Positions 12,893 to 23,011 of a DNA stretch of 64,000 nucleotides are shown here, piece after piece. The stretch lies in the NCBI RefSeq assembly GCF_947179165.1, contig NC_077241.1:29631246-29695245 (forward strand). Reading direction: 5' to 3'. How positions within the stretch are numbered: the first letter of the stretch is position 1; each line of letters opens with the position of its first letter. The DNA is from Solanum dulcamara (Eukaryota; Streptophyta; Magnoliopsida; Solanales; Solanaceae). A program made the translations under genes and the position numbers. The notes under the pieces were generated by a model, which saw nothing but the letters and a program-made list of their open reading frames with translations, made no database searches and had not been told where the DNA came from.

Positions 12893-13312
12893 TCACTCAT
12901 CATCTTCCTCACTTAAGTCCACAAGACATGAATAACGCGACGTTTCCTGGTTTATCGAGGTCCAAGATAAGGGGCTCGAGTATGTAGTAACACTTACCGT
13001 AGAAGCCGGCCTAACATAGTGCTTCATCATCCGAGCAACTGGTGTGGCCTCCGAAATAGCTTCCCAGGTCATCGGACATTCTGGGGCTATCGCCGTTGGG
13101 CCTTCCAAGGAATCAGCCTTACTAGTATACTAGAAGTCCTCTGAAGGATCAGTCTCGATCGAATAGTTAGGGTCCTCCGAAGGGTCAGTCTCAATAGAAT
13201 AGCTCGGACTCTTCCTACTCGGTCTTAGAGCCGGAGATCTCGGTCCTGAAGGTACCCTGGGGCCTTTCCCATATCCCTTCTGCTGCCTGGAGCTTGTTTT
13301 TCCATCCTTCAC
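12893..13312 (-). pseudogene. Broken element-encoded ORF with acidic repeats, function unknown
   Basis: Two open stretches in the same minus frame (13312-13130 and 13108-12893) are separated by one stop (TAG at 13130-13132) and 21 bases. Together they would give about 139 codons. The first part is basic and Pro/Ser-rich, then carries YSIETDPSED twice at a 12-residue (36-bp) interval. The second part is mixed and ends in an acidic tail (SEEDDE). It lies between the PBS side and the decayed internal region, where gag normally begins, and is absent from A, B and C. I do not recognise a gag capsid or zinc knuckle. It could be a remnant of a gag N-terminus, an extra ORF, or chance. Confidence 0.4.
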
Positions 13313-14022
13313 CCCAGTCTATACATATCTATGAGAAAATACATTAGAAACAATTTCCTTTTTAGAGACATTACCGTACACATAATAGTTTATTAAGGAG
13401 GGATTGTCCTAACGACACAGCTCTATCGCACGATCTTAGATACAAAAGAAAGGTAACATATTAAATGCCCTGTAGCCTCCTGTTTATAGATGCGGCGCTG
13501 TTACACCCCACCCTTTTTTTAAACTCGGAATGTCTCATAAGTTCCTTGGACATTATCATATGAGACAGATACGCTACGACACTATCAAATGACTCCAAGG
13601 AGGGGAGGATATGATACCCCATAGTAGAGAAGGTTGGAGATGAAGTCATAAGAATTCGAAAGGAATTGGAGGCCAAGTAATGAATCACAGGACTCGATTT
13701 ACCCACGTAAGCTACTCACTTGGAAGTCTTATATACTTCAGCTATTGGAGTACGTACCAAGCTTGCGTAGCATGGATTACATAGGCTCTTAAGATAAGAT
13801 GAGATTACGAACCCACGAGGGAGAAGGAAAAAGTGACACGTGGAAGACAATGGAGGAGTGCCATATGGAAGCACCTTAAGCAAGCAAGTGACCCACCTGC
13901 TTGAGGGAGGTGGGCCCCACTACCATGTGGCAACCCTAATTGGTTGCATAGATATGGTGGCCCAATCACGGCTAGACACGTGTCACCCTAGGGAGCTGAC
14001 ACATGTCACCCCCATAGCCACC

Positions 14023-14032
14023 ATATATATAT
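14023..14032 (+). promoter_or_regulatory. LTR TATA box (element B 5' LTR)
   Basis: A TATATATA run lies about 20-25 bases after two CACATGT/CACGTGT-type inverted motifs. The same order (G-box palindromes, then TATATATATG, then TGTATTGTGACTAA) occurs in every copy that retains the LTR start. This is the likely LTR promoter, with transcription predicted to start about 30 bases downstream. Confidence 0.6.
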
Positions 14033-16029
14033 GTGTATTGTGACTAAGTATCTCATTCTTAGCCAAAAATTCAGCCAAGAAAAAAAAAGAAAATGTAGAG
14101 AGGAAGAGAAAGAAGGCAGCCATGGTTTCTAAGAAATTAAGGTAAGTTCTTCACTTTTCTTCCATGAATTAATTATCTACGGTGTTCCCTAAGCATTTGG
14201 AGGTGTATATTTGTATTTTACGATGTCTACAGAATTAATTCTTCAGCTTGGAACTTGAGAGGAAGTTGAAAGAATAAAGAGGGAAAACGTTAAAAACTAG
14301 TTAACAAACCCGTTTTTGGAGGGGATAGTTGTTAGTAATATTGGTATAACTTCTTGTGTATAGATTAGTTTCGGGTCATTCAATATGTTTTGGGAAGGTA
14401 TTTCATAGTTATATAACTTTCATTTATACTTTCAAATCCATTTTTGCCTTTACCTTCTCGGAAAAGGGTGATGAAGTGTAGAGGAGCTACTGCCCAGATT
14501 TTGGTTTTGGAAATCTTACATGGATTGCAGTTGGTGTTTTGGGCATATACTTTTGTAGAAAATTGATGTAGGGGTAATTCGAAATTGTATTCGACCCTAA
14601 GATGCATGTCTATAACTTTCATTAAGGACATAAATCCTGTTTCCCTCCATTACCCCTTCGAAATTAAGCGACAAGGAAAAATAGTAAGCTGTCCAGAATT
14701 CACGTTTTGATAGTTTTGAGTGAGTTGTTGCTGCAGGGGTGTAATGTATTGTTGCAGGGCATAAATTCATTCTAAAAGGGATTTGTATGCTTCTGGTTGC
14801 ATCCACACGACCCCTCGTTGCGTATAATGAAAGGCGTTACAAAATAAAGGCTAGACGCCCTTTTGTGATATCGTATTTTTGAATAAGTCATTTGGAGTTT
14901 ACATTGTATATTGTTGGTGTGGATTACTTAAAAATATTCTGCAAGTTGTTGTTGTTGGTTGGATTTAGGTCTTAGGGACCTAATTGGAAATTTGTATAGG
15001 GCACATTATAGGGGAGGTGCTGCCCAATTTTCGTTAACGCCTTAACAAACTAAAGAACTAGTCGAGGAAACGACTAAGGAAATAGATTCCATTAATACTA
15101 AGGTGAAACCCAAGATGCTGGAAAGTTAAGAAGGGTTGATATTCATATTAATTTCATGTAGAATAGGTTCAAAGGACGACGAGGCGAACAGGATAAGGAA
15201 TAACTCAGACAAGGTATGTGAAGCTTCTCTTGGTATGTTTTTGGTATAGGTATGTAAAGCCTATCTTTTCTCTTTTGGCATGTTTTAGATGTAAGCAGGA
15301 TATGATATGAGCTTTGGGGGAAATTCCATTCCCAGGTTCTGAATATGACTTCAGGACCCTCACTCACTTTTGAATGTTAAACTTTAAAGTAGTAAGCTGC
15401 TATCTTCGAGTCTTCTATATGACTGTATAACAATTGATTCGACTAAGCTCTTTTTTGTAAAAAAAAAAAGAAGGCTCTGGATAATCAATGCTCGGACTGC
15501 TATAAGATAATTCACATTGGCATAAATCTAAGATTTCTAAAAACTCCTTTTTACATAGTCCTTAGTGACAGTTAGAAAGTATACGTAAGATACCTTCTGC
15601 CATGATCCCAGGTGATGGTTCACTTGATGACTTCATTGAGTTTCAGATAATGATTTAAACTGTATTTGGTTTCTCACTACTCTACTCGTGTATACTGTAA
15701 CACTTATTTCACCGAGTCCCGGGCCAGGTCCGTTATCATGCACAACTCACTACATTGTCCACCGAGCCCTTCACTAAAAGGTCGGGTACGTATGTATATA
15801 TATATGATGATGATGTATTGTAATAAGGTGACGATGGCACGGGTCCTAATACTGATACTATAGTTATGATTCACTGGATCCCTGAAAAGGTCGGTTATAA
15901 TGTATAATTTGAGCATGCATGCTTTTGTGACTCATAGAGTACAGGTACAGGTTTCCAATTTTGATAATTTATCCCCTGTTTCTCTACTTCAGATATGCTT
16001 CCAGTTGTATTATGTTATGTTTTACATAC

Positions 16030-16095
16030 TCAGTACATATGTCGTACTGACCCCCTTTCTTCAGGGGGCTACGTTTCATGACCGCAAGTATAGGT
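16030..16095 (+). other. Three consecutive hairpins near the LTR 3' end (element B as example)
   Basis: TCAGTAC...GTACTGA (16030-16050), CCCCCTTTCTTCAGGGGG (16051-16068) and then a CTGCG...CGCAG stem (decayed in this copy, intact in C near 36626-36645). The block recurs in every LTR that reaches this region, including the diverged subfamily (47344-47408) and minus copies (541-600, 8030-8090, 32090-32150, 38030-38090). It may act in the RNA, for instance in the R region or at 3' end formation. That role is inferred. Confidence 0.6.
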
Positions 16096-16556
16096 ACAGG
16101 TTTTGGGAGTCCGTCAGCTTAGGATTCCGCTTAGCTCAGCTGGAAGAGGCTCCATTGTATCGGAGACTAGTTTTGACACTAGCCACTGATGTATATCATC
16201 TTTTTATTTATTCAGAGGTACGGCAGGGGCCCTGTCCCGCCATATGTTGTCATTATTATTTTTAGAGGTCTGCAGACATGTATATATGGGTTATATATGT
16301 TAATTTGATTCAGCTAGGTCTACTTGATATATGATATGTGATTATGTTATGGTGGCCTTGTCGGCTTGCGTGCCCTGTCATATTGTGATACAAACAAAAA
16401 GGGCTACAGGGTTATGAAAATATTATTGCCTAGTGGGGCTCTATTACATGATATTATTTTATTTATAGTTCAATGTGACCACAGCTGATAGACATGTGTA
16501 CGGAGGGTCCAGGTCAGACCCCAGTCGCGGCCTATGGGGTTGGATCGTGACAGAAG

Positions 16557-16568
16557 TGGTATCAAAGC
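16557..16568 (+). promoter_or_regulatory. Primer-binding site of element B, one mismatch
   Basis: TGGTATCAAAGC differs from the expected TGGTATCAGAGC at one base. It lies four bases after the 5' LTR. Confidence 0.85.
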
Positions 16569-18651
16569 AGTTCGTCCTTGGATTGTCTGCACACCGTGTC
16601 TAGTAGGGTCTTGGTTATTGATGTGTTGCACGCCACATCTATAAACAAGAAGATACATGACATTTAGGATGTTACCTTTCTTCTACATCTGAGATAGTGC
16701 TTTAGATCCAGTCATAGGAAAATTCCTTATACTAACCTTGGATCTTAACAGAAGGACGACATCAACCGAAGGAAGTAATTGACGATATGGAAAGTTACGA
16801 AGCATGCAGGTAAGTAAAGTACAGCCACCGAAGATATCCGTTTGGTAAGGTATTGAACTAATATTGAAATGTAAAGTTGAAACCTGAAAGGAAGGCAAAC
16901 AGGAAATGCCACAGATGCAGTTTGAAGTTGGACATACGAGGTAAGTCCAGTATTTTTATATTATTGTTAATATTGAAAGCCCCGTGTGGCTGTGGTGTAA
17001 GATGATATTGAAAGCCTTGTGCGGCTGTGATGGGATATGAATATATATATATATGTGTTGGCCCTGTGAGGCGTTATTGTTATTTTCTGCATGCAGGTTA
17101 TGGGATAGTAACAAGTGTAGAGGAAACTCTACCGAATTTTTCCCAGAACGGGGAAAAGAAAATGAAACATAGAGTTTTGAGATGTATGAGAAGTTGATAC
17201 CAAGTACCCGTACTATGTTCAACTAAAGCTGTAAGAGGTATCCTTCAGGTTGCCGATAAGAGGCACCCTTTTCACTTGAAGAATTTTATTTTTGAGGAAC
17301 AAAAGCTTATTTAAGTAGAAAGTTCGGACTACAGTATCTTCAGCTGTATTTGTACTGTAGGAATATAAACAGAGGGCTAAGGATGAAGGATAAGATGTCC
17401 CGCGAATGAGTTTTACTCTTTTTCACAAAAATACCAAGCCCTAAACTCCTAATTGTAAATTAGATGAGTTGTTCATAGTTCGAGGATAAACTCAGAAGGA
17501 GACCAGGTAGGTCAAGTACTAAAAGAAGTATTGTGATGTTTAAGAGGTTTTGATTTATTCCAAGAATGGTTGGAAAATGATTTATGATAACAATTTATAG
17601 TTCTCCACCGACTAATTGGAGAAAGAGCTTCGAACAGAAGAACCTCAAAGAGATGTCAGGAACTGAACATGAATACGAACTAAAAGAGGGATATCGATAT
17701 GTAAGTATGAATTGAACAGTGTGATACAATTATAGAGGGATAAAGTAGGACCACTAGTAAGGCGCACGTGGTATACGTTGATTAAGTTAAAAGCCAGTGT
17801 TGAGCACGCAGTAAGAGTATGGAGCTTAAGATATAAAGAAATGACACGTGTACACAATGTCGCCCCAAAAATAGTGGAACCCTTACGGGACGAGGACGAC
17901 AAACTTAAGGAATAAATGGTACAACTTCCATTCATCCCAACAAACAAAGGATACAGGTTGGGACAAAGCCACTACTTCAAGAAAACTTGGAATAGTTATC
18001 GTCAGAATACTAGTACTGCCTAATTGAAATTCGAATGATTACAAGTACAAACAGAGGAAAGTACGAGTACCCTCTAAAGGGGGGAAGTTAATGAGAAAAT
18101 GGCAAAAGTAAGGTGAAGGCAATCGATATGGGAATATATTTGAGATGGGCGTCTAAACTTCAATAAGATATCTTGCCGAACCAAGTTAGAAAGGTCCGGA
18201 AGCTACCAATAATTGGATGGAAGCCAGAATGCTACATAAGGCAGCGATAAAAAGTTGTGACGAGACCCTGAACAATATAACACTAGAAGGCGGCTGCGTA
18301 TAAAAACAAAAGAGTGTAACCATAAAAGGATATCAATCAACTTAAGAGACATTACGAAGGATAATGACAGCATTCTAGACCAAAAGCCAAAATGTTGGTT
18401 ATAGAGTTAGTCGCGAATGATGTTGCGATAGATAAATAATCAAAGAAAAAGGAATAGAAAGCCTCCTTTGGTAGAATATGAGGAGAACACAAAGTGAATA
18501 AAGGATCGTGGAGCTAAAGGTCTACGCCGATACTGGATGTAAGATAACAGACGAATGGACAGGGCAAAACATAAAGACTCGCGAGACAACGCTGAGGTAA
18601 ATTTGGAGCTAAGTCAAGTGCCCCACACAATATGGCAAGGATTACAATGAA

Positions 18652-18768
18652 ATGCGACACGAAGATTTCCCAGGGAGGTCACCCATCCCAATATTACTCT
18701 CGCCCCAGCACGCTTAAGTTCAAAATTCTGATGGAACTTAATGCGTTAGTGCTGGTGTGATCGCGCGA
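18652..18768 (-). pseudogene. 5S rRNA-derived segment (copy in element B)
   Basis: On the minus strand it reads GCGATCACACCAGCACTAA, CCATCAGAA, TTAAGCGTGCTGGGGCGAG, GAGTAATATTGGGATGGGTG and ACCTCCCTGGGAA, tracking plant 5S rRNA from its start to near its 3' end. The A-box region and the C-box region (GGATGGGTGACCTCC) are well kept. This is the best C-box of the three copies. It is antisense to the element and about 2.1 kb after the PBS. Confidence 0.88.
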
Positions 18769-19828
18769 TATGGAGGAATCTGAACTAGCGGCGGAGCAAC
18801 GACATGAGATTATGTTCCTAGAATACTATACGTTACATTGAGGGTATTGTAAAAAGGATTTAAGCAAGAAAAGAAGAATTAGTTAACTGCTAACTGACGA
18901 CGCACTCAAATGCTACAGCTCTTCAACATAGAACCAGTTAATGAGAGGAAAACCGCAGAATGACTATATGGGCAAGTGGGTGAGGGAATTTTGACACCAC
19001 TTGGTAGCCAACTCTGAGGGCGAAAAAGCAGAACCCAAAAGGTAAGGGTACCAGCTGGTAATTTACGAATGACAGGAAGCAGTACCCAAGGTCAAAAATT
19101 TCACAATATGACCAGGACTACAAGACTCACTTCACACTCCAGCGCCAGATGAATCTAGAGGGAATGTTACTTGTGGATTAACGATATTAGTCCCTGCCTC
19201 TTCGATCAAAGGTTACCTACTCTGCTGAGAAAGTGTAAAATTGTAGAGTAAAAGAGTGGTAGGACCTTATGGAGTCCCCATAGCTATTATTCCAGGCAAA
19301 GAAGCCCAAGTTATAATTAACTACTGAGAGATGCAAAGATAGGTTAAGACAAACTATCGAGATGGAAGTGGTACTACGGGTGACATAATACATGGCCACG
19401 ATTGGACCAAAGATGTCCTCTGACTCGAATGTCGGATAAGGGAGAAAAAGGCGAGGTAAAACATGAGGACTAGTGAGATAATGCTAGGATACTTCTTGTA
19501 CCCTCTCGTCATTTTGTAAGGGAGAAAATGACACAGGGTAATGTATCTAGAGGGTTACAAGTGAGGGTAAGGAAAGTGGTGAAAGAGTTTAAATGAAACT
19601 GGCAGAACTAGCTGGTTACTACAGGATGATGAGCTTATATGCCAAAATTCCTTCGTAATTACACCAGATCATGTTAGACAAAGCACAGAACGACTACGAG
19701 AGCCATTATATGAGGGGACTTCAACATTATTTGGGCGCCAACCCTAAGGATTGGAAAAAAAAAGGGGAAGAAGGACCCAAAAGATAGAATGCCAATTACA
19801 GTTCTGAAAAGAGTCGAGAAAGACTATA

Positions 19829-20720
19829 CGAGGCTAATGAATCATCTTATTTACTTTAAAACAAAGCCACCTATGCAAGCTGGAACTAGGTAAAGTTATA
19901 GGACAAGAAGGTAATACGGTTACGTGAGGTTTCCCCAGCTAATATCTCAGCTAGAGGGACTTCAATTATGATTAATGTCTAGAGATCAGTCCAAGAAGAG
20001 GTCGGGAGCACTGACAAGCCTTCGTAACGTATTTTCCACGAGATGCTAAATAGGCTGAGCATATTATCAACTGCTAGAAAATATATTGCGAGATTATGAG
20101 GATGGCTTTAAGTGTAGCTAGGGCTATCGTCCACCACTTATTAAGTTTACCTACGAGAAGGGCTATCGTTCTGGTATTTAGATGACCCCCCTATAAGATG
20201 TTGTAAGGCAGAATATATGAGTCCCTCTTTTAGGGAAAAGACTAAGCCGGTAGGCCAAACAGGATTAAGTAAACTATTGACTAATAACCTAGAGTCGGCA
20301 GAAATGATATACAGATAATTGACATCGATATACCGAGTGCAAATTGATGATTAGATGTTCATAATGGAGTCACCCAGAAAAGGGAACTTAACCCAAAATA
20401 TATTAGACTGTATCAAGTTACTCATAAGATGGGCAACGTGGCGGGTAAGTTGAGCTTACCACCTCACTTGGAAACTATACGCCCAGTCCATTAGATAAGA
20501 ATGCTTCGCAAAGGTATTGACGAGCCACCTAGGGTATATTCTATAGATAAGGTCCAGAAGATGGAATCTTGTGAGGCAAAACCTATCGCCATCTTAGATT
20601 GGCAAACTGGAAGATTGTAGACTAAAGACGTGCCTTCCAGTAAGATACGATAGAGAAACCAAAACTAGAAAGAGGATGATCGGCGAACTGAAGAGAACAT
20701 GAAATACAAGTATCCGTACC
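19829..20720 (+). pseudogene. Decayed Ty3/gypsy integrase and C-terminal domain (element B)
   Basis: In shifting frames the sequence still reads as a gypsy integrase 3' half. Near 20400-20520 it gives GNVAGKLSLPPHLETIRPVH, then IRMLRKGIDEPPRVYSIDKV. Near 20580-20710 it gives KPIAILDWQTGRL, a stop, TKDVPSSKIR, and later TEENMKYKYPYL. This is the order of the integrase C-terminal/chromodomain-like region in plant Ty3/gypsy elements (ILDRQVRRL...KVLWRN...TWE...YPHLF). Several stops and frameshifts rule out function. The upstream catalytic core is barely traceable. Confidence 0.75.
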
Positions 20721-20873
20721 TATAACCGATATTTACAAGTAACCCTAAATCCTGAAACACGTATATGAAGTACTTGTAGGGAAGTATGTGTTAAAAATAT
20801 TGCAAAGAATCTCCCTACAATTTGTATAAGGTACTAAGAGGAGTTTTGTCTATCATTCGGGGATGAATGTTCT

Positions 20874-20887
20874 AAAGAGGGGAAGGA
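20874..20887 (+). promoter_or_regulatory. Polypurine tract of element B
   Basis: AAAGAGGGGAAGGA sits directly before the 3' LTR start TGTTACACC. This is the expected plus-strand primer site. Confidence 0.85.
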
Positions 20888-21901
20888 TGTTACACCCCAC
20901 CCTTTTTTTAAACTCGGAATGTCTCATAAGTTCTTTGGACATTATCATGTGAGACGGATATGCTACGATACTATCAAATGACTCAAAGGAGGGGAGTATG
21001 TTATACCCCATAGTAGAGATGGCTGGAGATGAAGTCATAAGAATTAGGAAGGAATTGGAGGCCAAGTAATGAGTCGTAGGACTCGATTTACCAACGTAAG
21101 ATACTAATTTGGAAGTCTTATATACTTCATCTATTAGAGTACGTACCAAGATTGCGTAGCATGAATTACATAGGCTCTTAAAATAAGACGAGATTACGAA
21201 CCCACGAGGGAGAAGAAAAAAGTGACACATGGCAGCCAATGGAGGAGTGCCACATAGCAGCACCTCAAGCAAGCAGGTGACCCACCTGCTTGGGGTTAAG
21301 TAGGTGACCCACCTTCTTGGGGGAGGTGGGCCCTACTGCCATGTGGCAGTCCCTAATTAGTTGCATAGATATGGTGTCCCAATCAAAGTTGGACACGTGT
21401 CACCCTAAAGGGGCTGACATGTGTCACCCCATAGACACCCTATATATATGTGTATTGTGACTAAGTATCTCATTCTTAGCCAAAAAATCAGCAAAGAACA
21501 AAAAATGAAAAATGTAGAGAGGAAGAGAAAGAAGGCAGCCTGGTTTCTAAGAAATTAAGGTAAGTTCTTCACTTTTCTTTCGTGAATTAATTATCTACGG
21601 TGTTCCCTAAGCATGTGGAGGTGTATATATGTATTTTAATATGTCTACGGAATTAATTCTTCATCTTGGAACTTGAGAGGAAGTTGAAAGAACAAAGAGG
21701 GAAAACGTTAAAAAATAGTTAACAAACCCGTTTTTGGAGGGGATAGTTCTTAGTAATATTGTTATAAATTCTTGTGTATAACTTAGTTTCGGGCGATTCA
21801 ATATGTTTTGAAAAGGTATTTCATAGTTCTATAGCTTTCATTTAGACTTTCAAATCCAGTATTGCTTTTAGCCTCTCGAAAAAGGGTGATGAAGTGTAGA
21901 G
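20888..21901 (+). mobile_element. 3' LTR of element B, truncated after about 1 kb
   Basis: It starts TGTTACACCCCACCC and is collinear with 13499-14480 of the 5' LTR, including promoter motifs, TATA (about 21441-21449) and GTAAGT. It breaks at 21901 ('gtgtagag'), where minus-strand LTR sequence starts. The remaining ~2 kb and B's right target duplication are lost. Confidence 0.85.
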
Positions 21902-22776
21902 CGGGTTGTTTGTATGACTTCCTCGCTGCCCCAAATTGGATTTTATCATTATTAAACATCGCTATACAACCAAGGGATACCATAATTAATTAATTCACGG
22001 AACGAAACTTGGAGGCTTATCTCCAATAGGCCAAACCCGTAGCCCCTCTCTGTTGCCTTCAACGTTTTTCTCTTCTTCTTTCTTCTAAGTTTACAATTGT
22101 AAAGCTGAAGTTTTGATTCTGTAAACATCGTAAAATACATATATACACATCCACGTGCTTAAGGAACACCGTATATAATTAATTCACGGAGGGAAATTGG
22201 AAAACTTACCTCAAAGTCTTCAAACCATGGCTGCCTCTTCCTCTCACATTTTCTCTCTATGTTTTGGCTGATTTTGGATAATGAATAAGTTAATAGTCAC
22301 ATAGTACATATATATATGAGGTGAAACATGTCATCCCCTATGGGTGACACGTATCAGGCCCTTATTGGGCTATCTCAACTATTTGACCAATGGGGTGCTG
22401 CTACATGGTAATGGGGTCCACCTCCCCCAAGCAGGTGGGTCACCTACTTGAACCCAAGTAGGTGGGTCACCTGCCTGCTTGAGGTGATGCCACTTGTCAC
22501 CTTTCTAGGCTGCCACATCATCTTTTTTTCCCTCCCTCGTGGGTTCATAACCTCATCTTATTTTAAGAGCCTAGGTAAATTGAGTCCTATGACTCATTAC
22601 TTGGCCTCCAATTCCTTCCAGATTCTTATGACTCCATCTCCAACCTTCTCTACTATAGGGTATCACATTCTCCCTTCCTTAGAGTCGTTTGATAGTGTCG
22701 TAGCATATCCCGCTCACATGATAATGTCCAAGAAACTTATGAGACATTCCGAGTTTAAAAAGGGTGGGTTGTAACA
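21902..22776 (-). mobile_element. Minus-strand LTR fragment
   Basis: The sequence matches other minus LTRs (34530-35312 has the same 'tgtttgygtgacttc' and 'gctgccccaaat' blocks) and ends at 22776 with the LTR start (minus strand TGTTACAACCCACCC). Its outer part is missing at the 21901/21902 junction. CACGTG-type motifs have largely decayed. Confidence 0.7.
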
Positions 22777-23011
22777 CTCTCAATTTCTCTCAAGTTTTCT
22801 AAGTTAAAAGAAAATGAATATGATGACTTAGTCATCAAATTACATATATATACCCTTCCTTAGAAGGTGACACATGTCATCCCCTAAGGGCGACACATGT
22901 ACAACCCTTATTGGGACACCTCATCCATGCGTCCACCCCTAGCTACCACGTGGTGGGGTGAGGTCCACCCAAGTAGGTGCATCACCTACTTAGTCCAAGT
23001 AGGTGTATCAC
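22777..23011 (-). mobile_element. LTR fragment of older minus element H1 (left part)
   Basis: It matches 56710-56950 of the E0 LTR ('ctctcaagttttct', 'gacacatgtcatcccctaag', 'aagtaggtgcatcacctact'). Element C interrupts it, and it resumes at 37113. The last five bases (ATCAC, 23007-23011) are the left copy of C's target duplication. Confidence 0.8.

Larger units (their letters stand above)
11158..13498 (-). mobile_element. Internal domain of the minus-strand element, 5' part only
   Basis: This is the reverse complement of the first ~1.7 kb of the internal domain seen in A, B and C, plus about 0.6 kb not present in those copies (about 12750-13400). The 3' half of the internal domain, including the 5S-derived segment and integrase, is deleted at the 11157 junction. 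The PBS and 5' LTR are cut off at 13498 by the insertion of element B. Confidence 0.75.
13499..16552 (+). mobile_element. 5' LTR of element B (full length, 3054 bp)
   Basis: It begins TGTTACACCCCACCC at 13499 and ends TCGTGACA at 16552, followed by GAAG and a PBS. It breaks the minus-strand element (left flank GGCGC). Expected target duplication on the far side cannot be checked because B's 3' LTR is truncated. The LTR has a promoter region with G-box-like motifs and a TATA box (14023-14032), a conserved GTAAGT at 14142-14147 and three hairpins near 16030-16095. Frames within it are short and not conserved. Confidence 0.9.
16553..20887 (+). mobile_element. Internal domain of element B (4335 bp)
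   Basis: The domain runs from the PBS to the polypurine tract. Two imperfect 35-bp repeats lie near 16968-17035 ('tattgaaagcc' blocks). An antisense 5S-derived segment is at 18652-18768 and integrase remains are at about 19829-20720. All frames are interrupted, and I recognise no gag, protease, reverse transcriptase or RNase H. The domain is collinear with element C over almost its whole length, so the defective structure predates both insertions and was mobilised by proteins supplied in trans. It is shorter than typical autonomous chromovirus interiors. Confidence 0.85.

Noticed and set aside
16132..16175. A possible tRNA gene ('TAGCTCAGCTGG')
   Set aside because: There is no acceptor stem, no T-arm and no B-box (GGTTCGAATCC). 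It is kept only as a low-interest tRNA-like motif.
13499..16552. A Cassandra element, suggested by the 5S sequence
   Set aside because: Cassandra is a short TRIM with 5S in its LTR. Here LTRs are ~3 kb, 5S is internal and antisense, and gypsy integrase remains are present.
16553..20887. A classic LARD with wholly non-coding interior
   Set aside because: Decayed integrase and C-terminal domain are readable at the 3' end, so the interior is a degenerate gypsy body and not purely non-coding. Non-autonomous behaviour is still likely.
20853..21272. A 139-codon minus frame across the B 3' LTR start
   Set aside because: It is antisense to the LTR promoter, crosses the PPT/LTR boundary and is not open in most other copies.
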